DNA of 64,000 bases from Onchidella celtica (GCA_963931925.1 OZ007567.1:85343177-85407176); one strand, 5' to 3'; shown: positions 24,101 through 45,276, numbered from the stretch's first letter. Notes: generated from the letters alone by a model not told the origin. Program-made: numbers and translations.

Positions 24101-25990
24101 TCCCATACCGTTCACTGACCATTATGGTATCTACTCTCGTCCAAAATTTGGATTGTGCAGAGGGGTCAGCTGCAGTATGTGATAACGTCATGAGGCTTCA
24201 ACTGGATGAATGTGCAGCTGCCATTCTGAAAGGTAGAATGAACATTGAGATCATTCTCTTATTTGAAAGCATTTACAGATGTACACAGCAACCTGTTGAG
24301 TGCTCTATGTGCTACACTGAATAGATTCCCGGCTTTATCTTGCGGGTTTTTATGTTTAATGTGAGGATGCAGTAAGAAAGCCTACGACGAGGATTTTCAG
24401 TGCACATGGAGCTGTGTGTGAACAGCGATGAAACTTGGGCAAAAAACCGTGTTGCGATACGAAGGAAACGTGTCAACTGTAGTTTATGCAAGGTCACTCT
24501 GGGTGTGCGGAAAGAAGGCACCTAAATAGTTCCGAAATAATACGATCATGTCGGCAGCTTTTTTTATGGAAAAGGTCTCTCAAAAAGGTTTCATTTTGGC
24601 AGTTCTTCGGCGCCGAACTCTGTTCCACGGAACGAAAATTGAAAAATGTAAAGAAATGGGTGGAATCTGGTGTTGGTGTTATGTATAATTATCAGAAATA
24701 TACAGCAGATCCAAGTACGTTTGCCTCGAATTGCGTATATATTAAATGCCTATTATTGTTTTTCAAATTTCTTAGGTGAGATTGCAGATAGTGATTCTGT
24801 AACTATCGACTACTTGTATTGTCCTAAACAAGTACGGCCTCTTTATCCATTCTTAGTCCCTTACACCTGTTGATTATAATGGCTAAAAGGCTTGTTTTTA
24901 TTCTTCAAACAACGTTTTTGTTATTTGTTAGTTTTGTAATTGTTTAGATACGGGTGGGGAAAGGGGGGCTAGAATTCACAACCCTCAACAATGTATACAA
25001 CGAATCCTTTTACCGAAATTGCAGTCAAGTTTGGCATGTGATCAAACATGTGCCCCTAACAATTTGCATCCTGTGCCGCTTCCTATATAAATGCTGGCCT
25101 GATCTCTCCCCTTCACTTGGTGTGGGCGAGGAGAAAGGCAGGAGTCATTACGAGAAACATTACTTAAGCCTGTGTAAATAAACACCTAGATTTGTTTCAC
25201 TGGTTATGTTAGGTGGGTACGCTTTGGAATAGGAGGAGGATAACTAACCGGGGGGAAAAGGGGGTGGGGGTGGGGGGGGGATAAGGAAGAAAGAATTTCG
25301 GCCTGAGCAAGAAGGAAAAAATGAAGATGAAGAAAAGAACGGTGACTGCGAGACAAGCGGGGCGGGGGGGGGGGGTTGAATTACATAATAATAATTAAGA
25401 TGACAGTTTTTTGTTGTTTTTTTTCAATGTAGATGGAGAAGTGTGGAAGGAAAGACTGAATGAGCGACAGATCGAGAATGGACACTATGAGAGAGGGATG
25501 GAAATAGAAAGCGAGGGCCAGTGTGAGAAAAGAAAGGAAAGAATGGGAGTTGCGGGGGAGAGGAACTGGGTCGAAACAGTGGGGAAAGTCCAGTCTGGGC
25601 TAAATCTCTAGTCAAAGAGAGGGCAGAGCTGGACTCGGAAAGGAATAAGGAGTAACAGCATTAAGTAGGGAATACAGATTTGGAATTTTGCGTTTGGAAA
25701 AAGCATGATAATGCAGGAAAAGGCAAGATGATAGAAGAATGTATAAGACAAAGTGACAGGATCCTCTTCTATCCTAGTATCATACAGGAGGGAAAGAGGA
25801 CGGAGGAAGAGACTGGGTTGAGAACAGAGGAGAGGCAGGAAGTGATGCCAGAAACATGCCAGCAAACAACATATATGCTAGGGCCGCTAGGACTTGAGAG
25901 TTGAACAAATTTTTTAAGAATCTTTTAGCCTACAGTAAATGAAAGCTGTGGAGTCACAGCAGTGAGCAGGGCATGGTGCCACTGCCAAGC
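21140..25990. other. Intergenic, no gene seen
   Basis: AT-rich sequence with scattered short frames lacking domains. G-rich runs occur near 25250-25285 and 25358-25374. A purine-rich stretch at 25430-25820 makes charged frames that are unlikely to be proteins. Confidence 0.4.
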
Positions 25991-26014
25991 TAAGGACAGT
26001 TTGTACATTGAACG

Positions 26015-26288
26015 AAGGGCTGGATTAACCATTAAGCAAAATAAGTACGTGCTTAGGGCATCAACGGAAGGGGGTACCACAAAAAATTTTCATTGCCGGA
26101 TTTACCACGGTGATGGACCATATGGTGCAGGGTCCACAAAAAGGGGTCCCCACAATAAATGAAAAAATTAAAGTATTTGTTGGCGTCCAAGACCCACATT
26201 TTAAAAAAAAATTTTAATGATATCAAAAAATTATCCTGCGCAAATTTAACAGTACATTGGGGCACCCTAAGGTCTTAATCGGGCTCTG
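26015..26288. mobile_element. hAT-like MITE, copy 2
   Basis: Same family as 11777-12075: the left end AAGGGCTGGATTAACC and right end TCTTAATCGGGCTCTG are inverted repeats. The flanks ATTGAACG (26007-26014) and ATTGAACA (26289-26296) match at 7 of 8 positions, the target-duplication length expected for hAT. Confidence 0.88.
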
Positions 26289-26299
26289 ATTGAACAAAT

Positions 26300-26860
26300 A
26301 CGGATAGGTTTTTAATACATGTACATGTAGTTGCTGTTGTAGTTCAGTTTTTCAAATTTTGTCTAGCCTCTTTTCAACAGGACGATGACCCTTAATTTTA
26401 TAATATAATAATTAATATTTGTTTTCAATTTGTCATTTTTTGGTAACAATTTATTATGCATTTTTTTCGATTTGTTATTTGTTGCCTTCCTAAATATATA
26501 CTGTACAATTTTTTCTCTCATTTTTGTTTTTGTCACATCTCAGACGTGGAGATAAAACTACAGTACTTGAGATGCATTGGAGAAAGGGGATATCAATTTG
26601 CATGAATATTTTAGAAAAATGTGAGAACAAACAATTCAGGCACTTTGAGTGCAACAGATCATTACCTTATGGTGTAAAATGCATTTGCACAATGTAAGGT
26701 CCGTTAGCCTAAATTTCATATCTCGGTGCAAATTCTGGGTTTTACGGAATGAATTACATTGTGACCGAGTTGTCTTCTGCACCTTTACTGTTCTACAGCG
26801 GAAGAGTGATTGCAAACTTTGTGGACCACATCACGACCTCAGCTCTTGTTTGTTCTGGCT
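26300..26860. other. Intergenic, no gene seen
   Basis: AT-rich; nothing recognised. Confidence 0.4.
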
Positions 26861-26865
26861 CTATT

Positions 26866-27095
26866 CTCTGAAAAACTGGAGATCTTTTAGTCTACAGAAG
26901 AGGTATAACAAATGCACACTTTGATGCGTGTCTAAAATGCACTGTGGCACCCATCTAGCTGTTTCACAGTTTCGATTTATTCTAATTTCTTATCATAATA
27001 CTAAAGCCACTAACCACAAACTTTTGATGTCAAATTTCTCAGTTGTGCAAAAAGTGGAGTTCGAACAAACAAGAACTAAGGTCATGATATGTATT
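26866..27095. repeat. Dispersed repeat, copy 2
   Basis: Partner of 10914-11140 in the same orientation. The shared order is GAAAAACTGGA, TTTTAGT-TA, TAACAAATGCACACTTTGA, TGTGGCAC, AGCTGTTTCACAGTTTCGAT, then TCAGTTGTGCAA-AAG-AGTT. No terminal structure is visible and the class is unknown. Confidence 0.65.
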
Positions 27096-27099
27096 TATG

Positions 27100-28445
27100 A
27101 TCATCTCACTTCAGGAATGTTACACTGCATCTACATGCACTGTACCCATATATGCCATTATCAAATGTTTTTCATTTTTGGAGGAGAGATGCCGTCTATA
27201 AGCCATTTAGAGTTGTGATACCACTGGCACACTGCCATGTAAATGTGTGAGTTTGTGATGTGCCAATGAACTCAACCACTGAATTCAAATGGAGTTCATA
27301 AAAATCATACGTGCTCCAGCAAGTGTGACAAGTTGCATTTGGTTCAGTGGAAGTGCTTTTACAATAATCTGAAAGCCTTTATAAATACATATGTACATGT
27401 ACATTAAAAACATGTAAATGGATACATGTTCCAGTATAATTTTTAAATTATAATACACACTTGAAATTCTTCTCACTTACTCATACCAATCCCTTCAATT
27501 GTTTTGTAAATAAAATTTTTCACTTTATAAAATTCTTTTTCTGATGTTCACATTTAATTATTTTTCCGAAAAACCACACAAACATTGTGTACTTTAGAAC
27601 AAACCCATAATCAACTACATTAAATAATATGCGTACAAAGAACTGACTGAAAGGTTGGCTTTTTTTTTTTTTTGGATTGTTTCCAAAGCCCAGGTTAAAT
27701 TCAGAAGCACACCTGGAACATTCACCTGAAATTAAAACAAAATAAGCCCTATAGTTGTAAAAACAAACACTTTTATTGGCATCCATTTCACCACAGAGCA
27801 AAGATCTCCAATACATAAATACGTTTTGACTTCTTTTTGTATGTACTCAGAAATTTAAAACACAACTTTCTTCCATGTCAAAGTCTTTCATTTATTATAT
27901 CTGGCAATAATAAAGGAAAAAGTATTCCCTACACCCAATTAATTAAGATCATCATTGTAATACGTGTAGTTGTAACAGTTGCTCGGGTGTCCACAGTATT
28001 AAGCTCTTCTCTGAAGTCTGTTGCATGCAGAGTGAATCTGATATAGCAAAAGTTAAATAATTTGAGACTAACAATTTCATCAATTTTCAAACAGCCGTGT
28101 GTAACAGAAGTAACACATGTAAATTGAGAGACCTTTACACTCTGATAATGTTCGTGGAAATGTAAATGCCAATAACAAAGTTAACAAGTCATTCACAGTA
28201 AAAAACAAACAAAAACCATTCCCTTTCACTCTCCTCACTGACCTGTCAGGCTTTCTTTCATTTTCGGTGAATACAAAGTCAATAGCCAGACAAACAAAGA
28301 CAAACAAAATGTTCACACTCCAATATCATATCAAGTCATGAGATGATTCTAAACATTTCACAAAAATATGTCTTAACATTATGTTAAATTCTTGGGAGAA
28401 CAAAAAAAATATGTAAACTGAACATTGATATAGTTGGTCAGCTCC
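27100..28445. other. Region downstream of PSMA4, incl. probable 3' UTR
   Basis: The part next to 28445 should be the PSMA4 3' UTR. Candidate polyadenylation hexamers on the minus strand (TTTATT on the plus strand) occur near 27769 and 27884. No separate gene is supported. Confidence 0.35.
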
Positions 28446-37578
<9,133 letters not shown>

Positions 37579-37599
37579 GTTGAAAGCTCAAGTAAAGCT

Positions 37600-38713
37600 A
37601 CATTTGTTTTCGAATTTTGTTCACATGGTAATTCATATTTTGCTTTTACGGTCCCAACAATCAATGGTTTGTTATATAATATTAAATTTTAAATGAAGTA
37701 AAGTGATTTCACATGCATCATATTGGGTTGAATTTAGTTTTAAACTGTAGTCGTAGCTGCGGCGTGAAATACTGACATACAAAGTCCCTGTGATTACTAT
37801 TTTTATCCAAAACATTATAATCCAAGAAAACCCTTCTAAATCGCTTGTCATTGTTGATGTAGTAAGAGATTTTGGAGGAATTGGATCTATCTACCGAGGT
37901 GCAATTCAGAAGGCTATATGCTTTAATTGTAACAATATATGAATCTGTAAATTTTCTCATAGTTTATAATCCTCCCCCTTTGGCCAGAGAATGGATCAGT
38001 AGCTTCAGATGAAACTGTTCACGCACACTTACACACGTAGATACACAACATATACAAACGTTCGCATTCATCCTCCCAAAGTTAAACGATCCAGATCAAC
38101 AAAGATGTTGCAATACATAGGTTACTCACCTTTTCTCTGAATAATGTACCATTGTGTACACATGTACCGGTACATGTACAAGCACGCTCACTTGCACACA
38201 TATGCTACATACACAGAAAGGGAGACAGGGGGGGGGGGCGGATAATCTAATAAAGTAATGAGCCATGCAGTTTTTCAAGAAGATAAACAAATATTATAAC
38301 TGCCGATTGTTTGCTCCAATATGTGTTTGTGTGTGTGTGTATCTGCGCTCGTGGGTGAGAGGGGTCAGTTCAATTACTTGAAACACCCGAGTACCTAACT
38401 GAATTTAGCGAAGTCTTTGATTTTAATGATAAAGGCGACAATAAAGGATTAATTTTCCACATGTGCTTTGGGGCACTAGGTCCTTACGATTTTAAAATCG
38501 CTTTTAAAAAATGTAAAATCCCGATGTCAGACGTGCAGGCCTAGGTGATGCCTGTGGGCCTTTAACAGCAATGTACAAGTGAATGAAACTGCAGGCATTC
38601 TGGCGACAAGCCCTCTGGTGAAAACAACAATAAGGAACAAAAACCAGATTTGCAGACAGACAGACAAATACACAGGCGGGGGAACAGACAGACGGATGAA
38701 CAATAAAAAAACA
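37600..38713. other. PSMA4 upstream region, no second gene seen
   Basis: Should contain the PSMA4 promoter next to 37578, but no clear TATA or initiator can be assigned. The rest is AT-rich with a short poly-G at 38228 and (GT)n at 38328. Confidence 0.4.
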
Positions 38714-38996
<283 letters not shown>

Positions 38997-39039
38997 GGCT
39001 CAACTATGTTAAATGTTTCCGTCATTTTTATTTCACTTT

Positions 39040-39640
39040 ATTTAGGTCATAATCTTTTATTGTTTGATAGTTTTATCTGTTCAATTTTCCCCTTTTTTTT
39101 TCCCCTCTGTTGAAAAAAGAACAACAGAAAAAAATGGGAAATCGAACAGATAAAACAATCGAACAATAAAAGATTTGAATCGGACATGTATAGAATCTAA
39201 ACAGAACATATTGCCTACTTAACTGCGAGTTCTTGCTTGGACAGCAGCACAGAAGCACGTACGTTTCCACTGGCATTAGGTAACTAACCTAATGTGACAC
39301 TTCGAGCCTCCCGGCCACACGTGTACATTGGCAGACGTGCTTCTGTGCTGCTGTCCAAGCAAGAATTCGCACTTAAGTAGACATAATTATTCTGCTTAGA
39401 TTCTATACATTTCCTTTTCAAATCTGTTATTGTTCGATTTTCCATTTTATTGTTGTTGTTGTTGTTTTGTCTTCTTTTTTTTTTTCCTTGAGGAAGGCGG
39501 TTGTCGAAATATTGGCCATTTTCTGTCTTCTCTTTTAGTTTGCGTTTCATTGCAGGCTATCGTTTAGGTATTATTTCTTAAGTGAGGCTTTGTTACATAC
39601 AACTTTTTCTTTTTGTATTTTGACCATCATGTACACGTCT
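39040..39640. mobile_element. Long foldback element, copy 1
   Basis: Inner arms GCTTGGACAGCAGCACAGAA (ending 39260) and TTCTGTGCTGCTGTCCAAGC (from 39335) are perfect mirrors around a 74-bp loop. Pairing continues outward with mismatches to about 39150 and 39445 (GAACAATAAAAGATTTGA / TCAAATCTGTTATTGTTC). The left side holds a second, smaller hairpin (39050-39170). The right arm extends further to ACATACAACTTTTTCTTT near 39600. No coding capacity. Copy 2 is at 41575-42665. Confidence 0.85.
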
Positions 39641-39788
39641 GGCATCGGGATTTTCCGTATAGCTGACTACAGTGCGCGGCGTAGCATTGTTGAACGCGGA
39701 AATCTTCACAAGTTGCTGCTCTGGTGGAACTATAGTTTTGTGAAGTATTCAGAGAGAAACTCATGACTGCGACGGAATTCGGAGTACC

Positions 39789-40670
39789 ATGGATAGACGA
39801 CGCATATCATTTGGTTCTCAGTATAAGTTTCCTCTCAAACTTTTTGAGGTTGTAAATGACAGTGTCCTATTAAAATGGAACGACACTGGAGAGGCCATTA
39901 TAGCAGAGCAGAGAAACTTTGAAGATCACGTTATGCAATGGTACCCAGGATTTGTGCAAGTCAAATCCTTTCATAATTTGCGTCGCCTGTTTCGAGATTA
40001 TGATTTTACTCATGTCACGCTGAGACAAAAGAAGCCTTATGGACTTAAAATGCAATTTAGGCACCCTTGTTTCAAAAGAAGCGAACCTGAATTACTCTTC
40101 CAAGTGAAGAAAAAAAGCCGGAGACGCCTTCGTCCTCTTGCCACATCTTCCCCAAAGAATCCCCGACGACGCATGAAATGGCTAGAAAATAAAATATCAA
40201 GAGGGTCTGGCTTTCGTGGACGAGAACATAATTTCAGACATGACATGTATTTTGATATGGGATGTGAAATAAGTTTAGATTCGTCCGTCCATCTGACAGA
40301 GCAGAGTGGTTCAGAATATAGTTGTTATGAGAGGAGCTCTGCCTCACTTATCATTGAAGATCATAGGAATGGGAACTACACGATCACGAGCCAGCCCGAC
40401 TGCAACTCCCATCATTGTAGCACGAGGAATATTATTGCCCAGAACGATTTACTGACAAGAGAGGACATTTTCATTGTGCTGCAGATTTACGCCAAGAACG
40501 AATTGTCTGAAGCTGAATTCTGGGAGTTGGTGACCCGCTGGTATGGCAAAGAGTGTGAGGGTAACACATGGGAAGCAATAGAAAAATATATTGACTCTAT
40601 TGTTCATCATGAATTATCTCCCTTGCACCATAAGGGCTTTTACTACGCGCTGGCACTCAACGAATTATAA
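39789..40670 (+). CDS. Intronless protein with divergent HSF-type DNA-binding domain
   Basis: A 293-aa frame starts in a strong context (ACCATGG), with an in-frame TGA 16 codons upstream at 39741. Residues 14-113 match the heat-shock-factor winged-helix domain: FPLKLFEVVND (helix 1), LLKWNDTGEAI (strand, with the usual W30), F44, the SF at 60-61, YDFTHV (71-76), FRHPCFKR (90-97) and a basic end KKKSRRRLR. The recognition helix normally reads SFVRQLN-YGF; here it is SFHNLRRLFRDYDF, so RQLN is lost. No HR-A/B trimerisation heptads are visible. The C-terminal part (about 220-293), acidic and Trp-rich, is unknown. Known HSF domains bind nGAAn elements; binding here is uncertain. It could be a lineage-specific single-exon paralogue like the HSFX/HSFY types, or a retrogene. 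It sits between two foldback elements. Confidence 0.8.
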   Translation: MDRRRISFGSQYKFPLKLFEVVNDSVLLKWNDTGEAIIAEQRNFEDHVMQWYPGFVQVKSFHNLRRLFRDYDFTHVTLRQKKPYGLKMQFRHPCFKRSEPELLFQVKKKSRRRLRPLATSSPKNPRRRMKWLENKISRGSGFRGREHNFRHDMYFDMGCEISLDSSVHLTEQSGSEYSCYERSSASLIIEDHRNGNYTITSQPDCNSHHCSTRNIIAQNDLLTREDIFIVLQIYAKNELSEAEFWELVTRWYGKECEGNTWEAIEKYIDSIVHHELSPLHHKGFYYALALNEL

Positions 40671-41043
40671 GAAAAGGAAACAATTGATTACCCGAATCAT
40701 AAATAATTTATTTCAATCATGTTTTTGTGTTTCACAAGAGTCTACATTCTGTGCTTTATAACTGATAGTTCTCTTGAACTTTCACTGCATGAACAGAAGT
40801 TTGCAGATAGCAGACAACATGATTTATTGGAGTTACCCAAAAAATATTCTATAACAATCCTTGTAAAATGTGTTTGCATGGATGTATCCATTTAGTTATG
40901 AAAGAGCTAGGGGAACTTACTGTGACAGAGGGATGAATGAAAACTTCAACCTTGAAGAAAAAATACTGTTACATTTTTGCCATTAGGTATCCTTTGATAC
41001 TCTAACCTGAAAAGATCATTAATTAAAACAATAAGACAGCTCT

Positions 41044-41277
41044 AGGCAACTGAAATATTTAGGACAAGTCTGTCGCCTCAAGAACCTCAAACATCTAGCA
41101 GTCACAGGGAAGATTGAAGGCAGGAAAAGCAGGGGTAGACAGAGAAAAACGTTCCCTGAAAGTCTTAATTCATGGACAACAAACAAATGCCACAACAACT
41201 CCTTCTTGAGGTTGGCTGATGACAAATCTGAGTGGAGATCCATGATCGCCAATTTCTGTTCCAGACAGGGCAACTGA
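41044..41277 (+). pseudogene. Non-LTR retrotransposon RT C-terminal fragment
   Basis: A 77-codon open stretch reads RQLKYLGQVCRLKNLKHLAV, then a GKIEGRKSRGRQRKTF block, and ends DDKSEWRSMIANFCSRQGN before TGA. The spacing YLGQV...G-IEG-R-RGRQR...W...D-S-WR is the familiar tail of animal non-LTR reverse transcriptases (the region after the thumb). It is a 5'-truncated relic with a GAT-rich 3' end at about 41280-41300. It follows the HSF-type gene in the same direction but belongs to a transposon. Confidence 0.75.
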
Positions 41278-41299
41278 TATTGATAATGATGATGATGAT

Positions 41300-41574
41300 C
41301 CTTTGATATTGACATGAACAGAACAGACATTCTTTCAAAGATGACTCAAATTGTTTTAATCTCCTATCTTTGACTTTAATCTGAGTTTCTCACTTGCTGT
41401 ATTGTTATTGTGTGCCTTTTTAAGAATAAGCGGATCAACATCAATTTTCTCAAAAACTGGCATTTTTTGAGTATTTGCATAGGCGTAAAGTTTTAACTTT
41501 AACCTATTGGAACTGATTTTTATTTGTTAGACTAGGATGATTTTGAGTTTGCTTCTTTGCACTTTGCCCAAAAT
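41300..41574. other. Intergenic, no gene seen
   Basis: AT-rich; nothing recognised between the retroelement tail and the second foldback element. Confidence 0.35.
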
Positions 41575-42665
41575 AATGAGTCAAAATTTGGCAAAAAGAA
41601 AAAGTTGTATGTAGCAAAGCCTCACATAAGTAATAATATCCAAATGACACAACGAAACACAAACAAAGAGAGAAGACAGAAAATGGCCTATATTTCGGCA
41701 ACAGCCTTTTTCAAGGAAAAAAAGAAAAATAACAATTGGAAAATTTAACAGATAAAACAATTGAACAATAAAAGATTTGAATATGAAATTTATAGAATTT
41801 AAATTTCATGCTCGTGTAACATATGCATACAAGAAAGCCAAGCAACGCATATATTCCTTAGAAAGCTCTGCTCTTTAAAAGTTAGCAAAAGCATTCTGAA
41901 AATATTTTATACCGTGGCTATTCAGAGCGTTTTAATGTATGGAGTTGTCTGTTGGGGAGGAAACATTTTACAAAAAGATAAAAATAAAATCAATATTTTA
42001 ATTAAAAAAGCCTAAAAAATTTGTAACTGTGATCTGCCATATTTTGATGAGCTGTACCTTGGTGCTTGTATTAAAAAAGCTAATAATATAATAAATGACC
42101 CCCAACATCCCCTGAACAAAGAATGCATAAGATCTGTAAGAAATTTAAGGCTGTTGTCAAAGAAAACTAAAACTGAGCACTACATTAAATCGTTTATTCC
42201 ATCATCAACTAGGATGTTACAATAATGTCATCATCTTGATCGTAATCTGTGTACAGTTGAATTGTGTCTTGCATGTCAGGTCAATGTGTTTTGGTAATGG
42301 AAGCATATTGTGTGCACTGTTAATTTTGTTTATTTATTAGTGTATGTGTGTACATATGTGTGCGTGTGCACTATATATCATAGTTTCTGTAACTGTATTG
42401 TTATGTATTCAATGATCAAAACAAATTTCCTTGAACAAGGACGAATAAAATTTATCTTATCTTATCTTATCCTACCTAATATGTCTACTTAGCTGTGAGT
42501 TCTTGCTTGTATTGCAGCATAGAAGCACATCTGTCAATAGGTCAATTTTTTCTGTCTTCTCTTTTAGTTTGCGTTTCATTGTATCATTTGGGTATTATTC
42601 TTACGCGAGGCTTTGCTACATACAACTTTTTCTTTCTGTCAAATTTTGACTTTGCACATACCCTT
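41575..42665. mobile_element. Foldback element copy 2, split by a retroelement
   Basis: The left part (41578-41798) matches the reversed right arm of copy 1 (AAAAAGAAAAAGTTGTATGT, AGAGAAGACAGAAAATGGCC, GAACAATAAAAGATTTGAAT). The right part (42478-42662) matches the copy-1 arm and its outer end (TGTCTACTTAGCTGTGAGTT, TTCTTGCTTG, TAGTTTGCGTTTCATTG, ACATACAACTTTTTCTTT). The two halves are separated by a non-LTR fragment. Confidence 0.82.
41800..42475 (+). pseudogene. 5'-truncated non-LTR retrotransposon with TATCT tail
   Basis: Conceptual translation shows YAYKKAKQRIYSL, then FYTVAIQSVLMYGVVCWGGN, YFDELYLGACIKKANNIIND, HPLNKECIRSVRNLR and TEHYIKSFIPSSTRML. This is the ordered C-terminal signature of non-LTR reverse transcriptases (Y-KA--R, W-G, D--HPL, SFIP-----L). 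Frameshifts and stops make it a pseudogene. The 3' UTR ends with CTTGAACAAGGACGAATAAA and a (TTATC)n tail, defining its orientation. It is inserted within foldback copy 2; a target duplication is not obvious. Confidence 0.88.
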
Positions 42666-42669
42666 GCTA

Positions 42670-44400
42670 CGACCCCACAGTTTTTCTGTGGTTTTTGTAG
42701 TATTTCATCAAAAATAATAAGTAGACCAAGTAATTAAAAAAACATTTTTGCAATGCAAGACTAGGAGAAGCACTATAAAGTATTCAACATATAATACATG
42801 TTCTTAAGTGCCTGGAGTATTGTTCACTGAGTGTTCACAAACCGTTTTCTCGTTCCAGGTGAACACATATATTTTAGGTTTTCACACAGTTTAGTACAGT
42901 AAAGGTGGGCCTCAACAATTCAGTGTACTTATTTTTTTTGTTACAATACACTAAGATGCAAACTCAAGATCAGCCTGAAGTTTAACAAATGAAAAATCAA
43001 TTCCATTTGGTTTAGTGTGAAATAGCTTAGGCAAAATTTGAAATTTGAAATAAAATCAGAGGATAGTTTTTGAAAAACTTGATGTTGATTCCACTCATTC
43101 TAAAAAAGATCCACTATAGTGTTGTGTTTCTACCATTTTCCATTAAAGTTTGTCAAACTTTTGACACATCGTTAACTGATTGCCGCTGAACAGTTCAATG
43201 AAAGTTATTTTTTTTATACTTTATTTTACTGTACATGATAATAGAACTGGAAGGCCACAAAGACAGTAACATTTATCCGAAACTGTACCACTTCAGTGAA
43301 ACAGGTCACGAGCACACTGCCAGTTATGAATTTTAAAGACAACAGACTGGCTTCCTACTTTCACTTTGGCTCATGCAGTTTCAGTATTAAGTGTTACATG
43401 TAATTCGTCCCCTTAGAATTACAAGGTTCTATCTCCACTTTTTGGCTGAACTGAGTTACACAATACACACTACTTCTAGGGGCTTTCTCCATTGTGTGTC
43501 GACGCATCAAGCAGTTTCGGTGTGTAATTTGTAAGTATTACTTAAAAAGAAAAAAACGCTTTGCTTTAAAAGCTATGTTCACATGAAACTTCAATTGTCG
43601 ATTTCTCAGAAGTTGATGGAAGGGAGTTAGGACTTTGTCATTCTAAGGGGCTGAACTGTGTGGAGTCTGTTGTCAATTTGTGGAAAGAAAGACACAGACT
43701 AAAGCAGTTAGGATATCTCTGACAATAACAACTGAGCAAAAGATAAATCAAATGCAATGATGAAAATGTAAGGTTTATTTTCAAATTATTTAGTCAAGCA
43801 CAATTATCCAAGGGCTCTGCCCAGGACAAACCTGATTGCTTTCCTCTCTCTCCCTGTCCCCCCCCCCCCCCCCTTTCTTGCAAGGGAACTGAATGTGTGT
43901 AAGATACATTCTCGCATATGTCTTAGTGTCCTACGCACACTGTTCTGTTCCTATTATTAGTACTAGGGAAATACACACCGAATTGAACTCCTGAAAAGCC
44001 ATTAAAAAAAAATTTAAAATTTTAAATCATTTATTTAAATACAAACAACAATGAATGGAAGAACAGAAGGATCATTTGCAATCAAAGTCTGCCCTAAAAC
44101 ACACCAAGGGTTAATTTTGATGCATTTTGATTCGATGGCTTGGAAAATCACCCTGACTGGATGCTGAGGAAAACTCAGAAATGTGATATAAGAGATACTG
44201 ACAAACGTCTTGAACCCTGTATACATGCATGAAATATTGCATCCAGCTTCACCAAAATTAAACTGTTTCCTACACATGATTTCCCTCAAGAATATAAGGT
44301 TTTCAAATGTTAAAATGCTGCTATGCTTTACAACAACAGAGTTTCTGTTTGATTACATCTGTGTTATGTTATTTTCTAGACTAAATGTGAAAATATACTG
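42670..44400. other. Intergenic, no gene seen
   Basis: AT-rich with a poly-C run at 43859-43873. No family recognised. Confidence 0.4.
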
Positions 44401-44408
44401 TTTTAAAA

Positions 44409-44628
44409 AATGTGCATGAGCTGTGATCACATTATATATAGTTATAAATATTTACTAGTCTAATTTATAAGGGAATGCTGGTACATTTTCCAATTGTAAC
44501 ATTAACATTTCTTCCCAATGTGCATGAACTGTGATCGATCACATTATATGGAAAGAAAATATATTTACTAGTCTAATTCATAAGAGAATGCTGGCATATT
44601 TTCCAAATGTAACATTAACATTTCTTCC
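44409..44628. repeat. Tandem duplication, ~110-bp unit
   Basis: Two adjacent copies share ATGTGCATGA-CTGTGATC, TTTACTAGTCTAATT-ATAAG, GAATGCTGG-A-ATTTTCCA and TGTAACATTAACATTTCTTC. They are about 85-90% alike by eye. Confidence 0.9.
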
Positions 44629-44639
44629 CTGTGGCAATG

Positions 44640-45098
44640 AGTGGCGTAATTTTGTACAAAAACAAATAACAACATAGCCATTTCTCCAAAAACAGCAAAA
44701 GATCAATATTGATTTTTATATTTGTTTCCATTTATCGTGAAATCCTGTACTAGCTGCGAGATTCTACACAGACAAAGATATGGCATAAAACACTATGATT
44801 TGCTTTTACATGTGAACAAAGAATGGAATCAGAGACAGAACTGGGGGGCAAACAGTTCAATATCTCTGGTTAAATACTTTAGTGAAAATTAACATAAATT
44901 TTGTTCTATGGTGGCAAACAATGCTACAGATAATTATCACATATTCTGAAGTATGATCATAGAGTAGCCATTCTGTCATTCAAAGGCAAAGCGATGTAGG
45001 TGCTCATTTCAAAGTTTTGAGAAAAACACAAAAAACTTGTGTGGCCTAGCTAGTCTACATATGATATAATTATATAAAAGCTTTTATTTATGAGTTTG
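44640..45098. other. Intergenic, no gene seen
   Basis: AT-rich; nothing recognised. The last five bases (GTTTG) are the left target duplication of the solo LTR. Confidence 0.4.
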
Positions 45099-45276
45099 TG
45101 TCACGAGTAAGGTTGGTGGCCTTGTACGCCACGAGAGTAGAGGGGGTAAACTTGGCGAGGGAAAGCATGATTTTAAATTTGTTTACGAGCGTGAAAAGAT
45201 AGACACGACTCGCTTAAAATTGGTACCGTGTGCAAAACCCTCTGGGGTATAAATAGGTGGAGAGGCTCACCACGAG

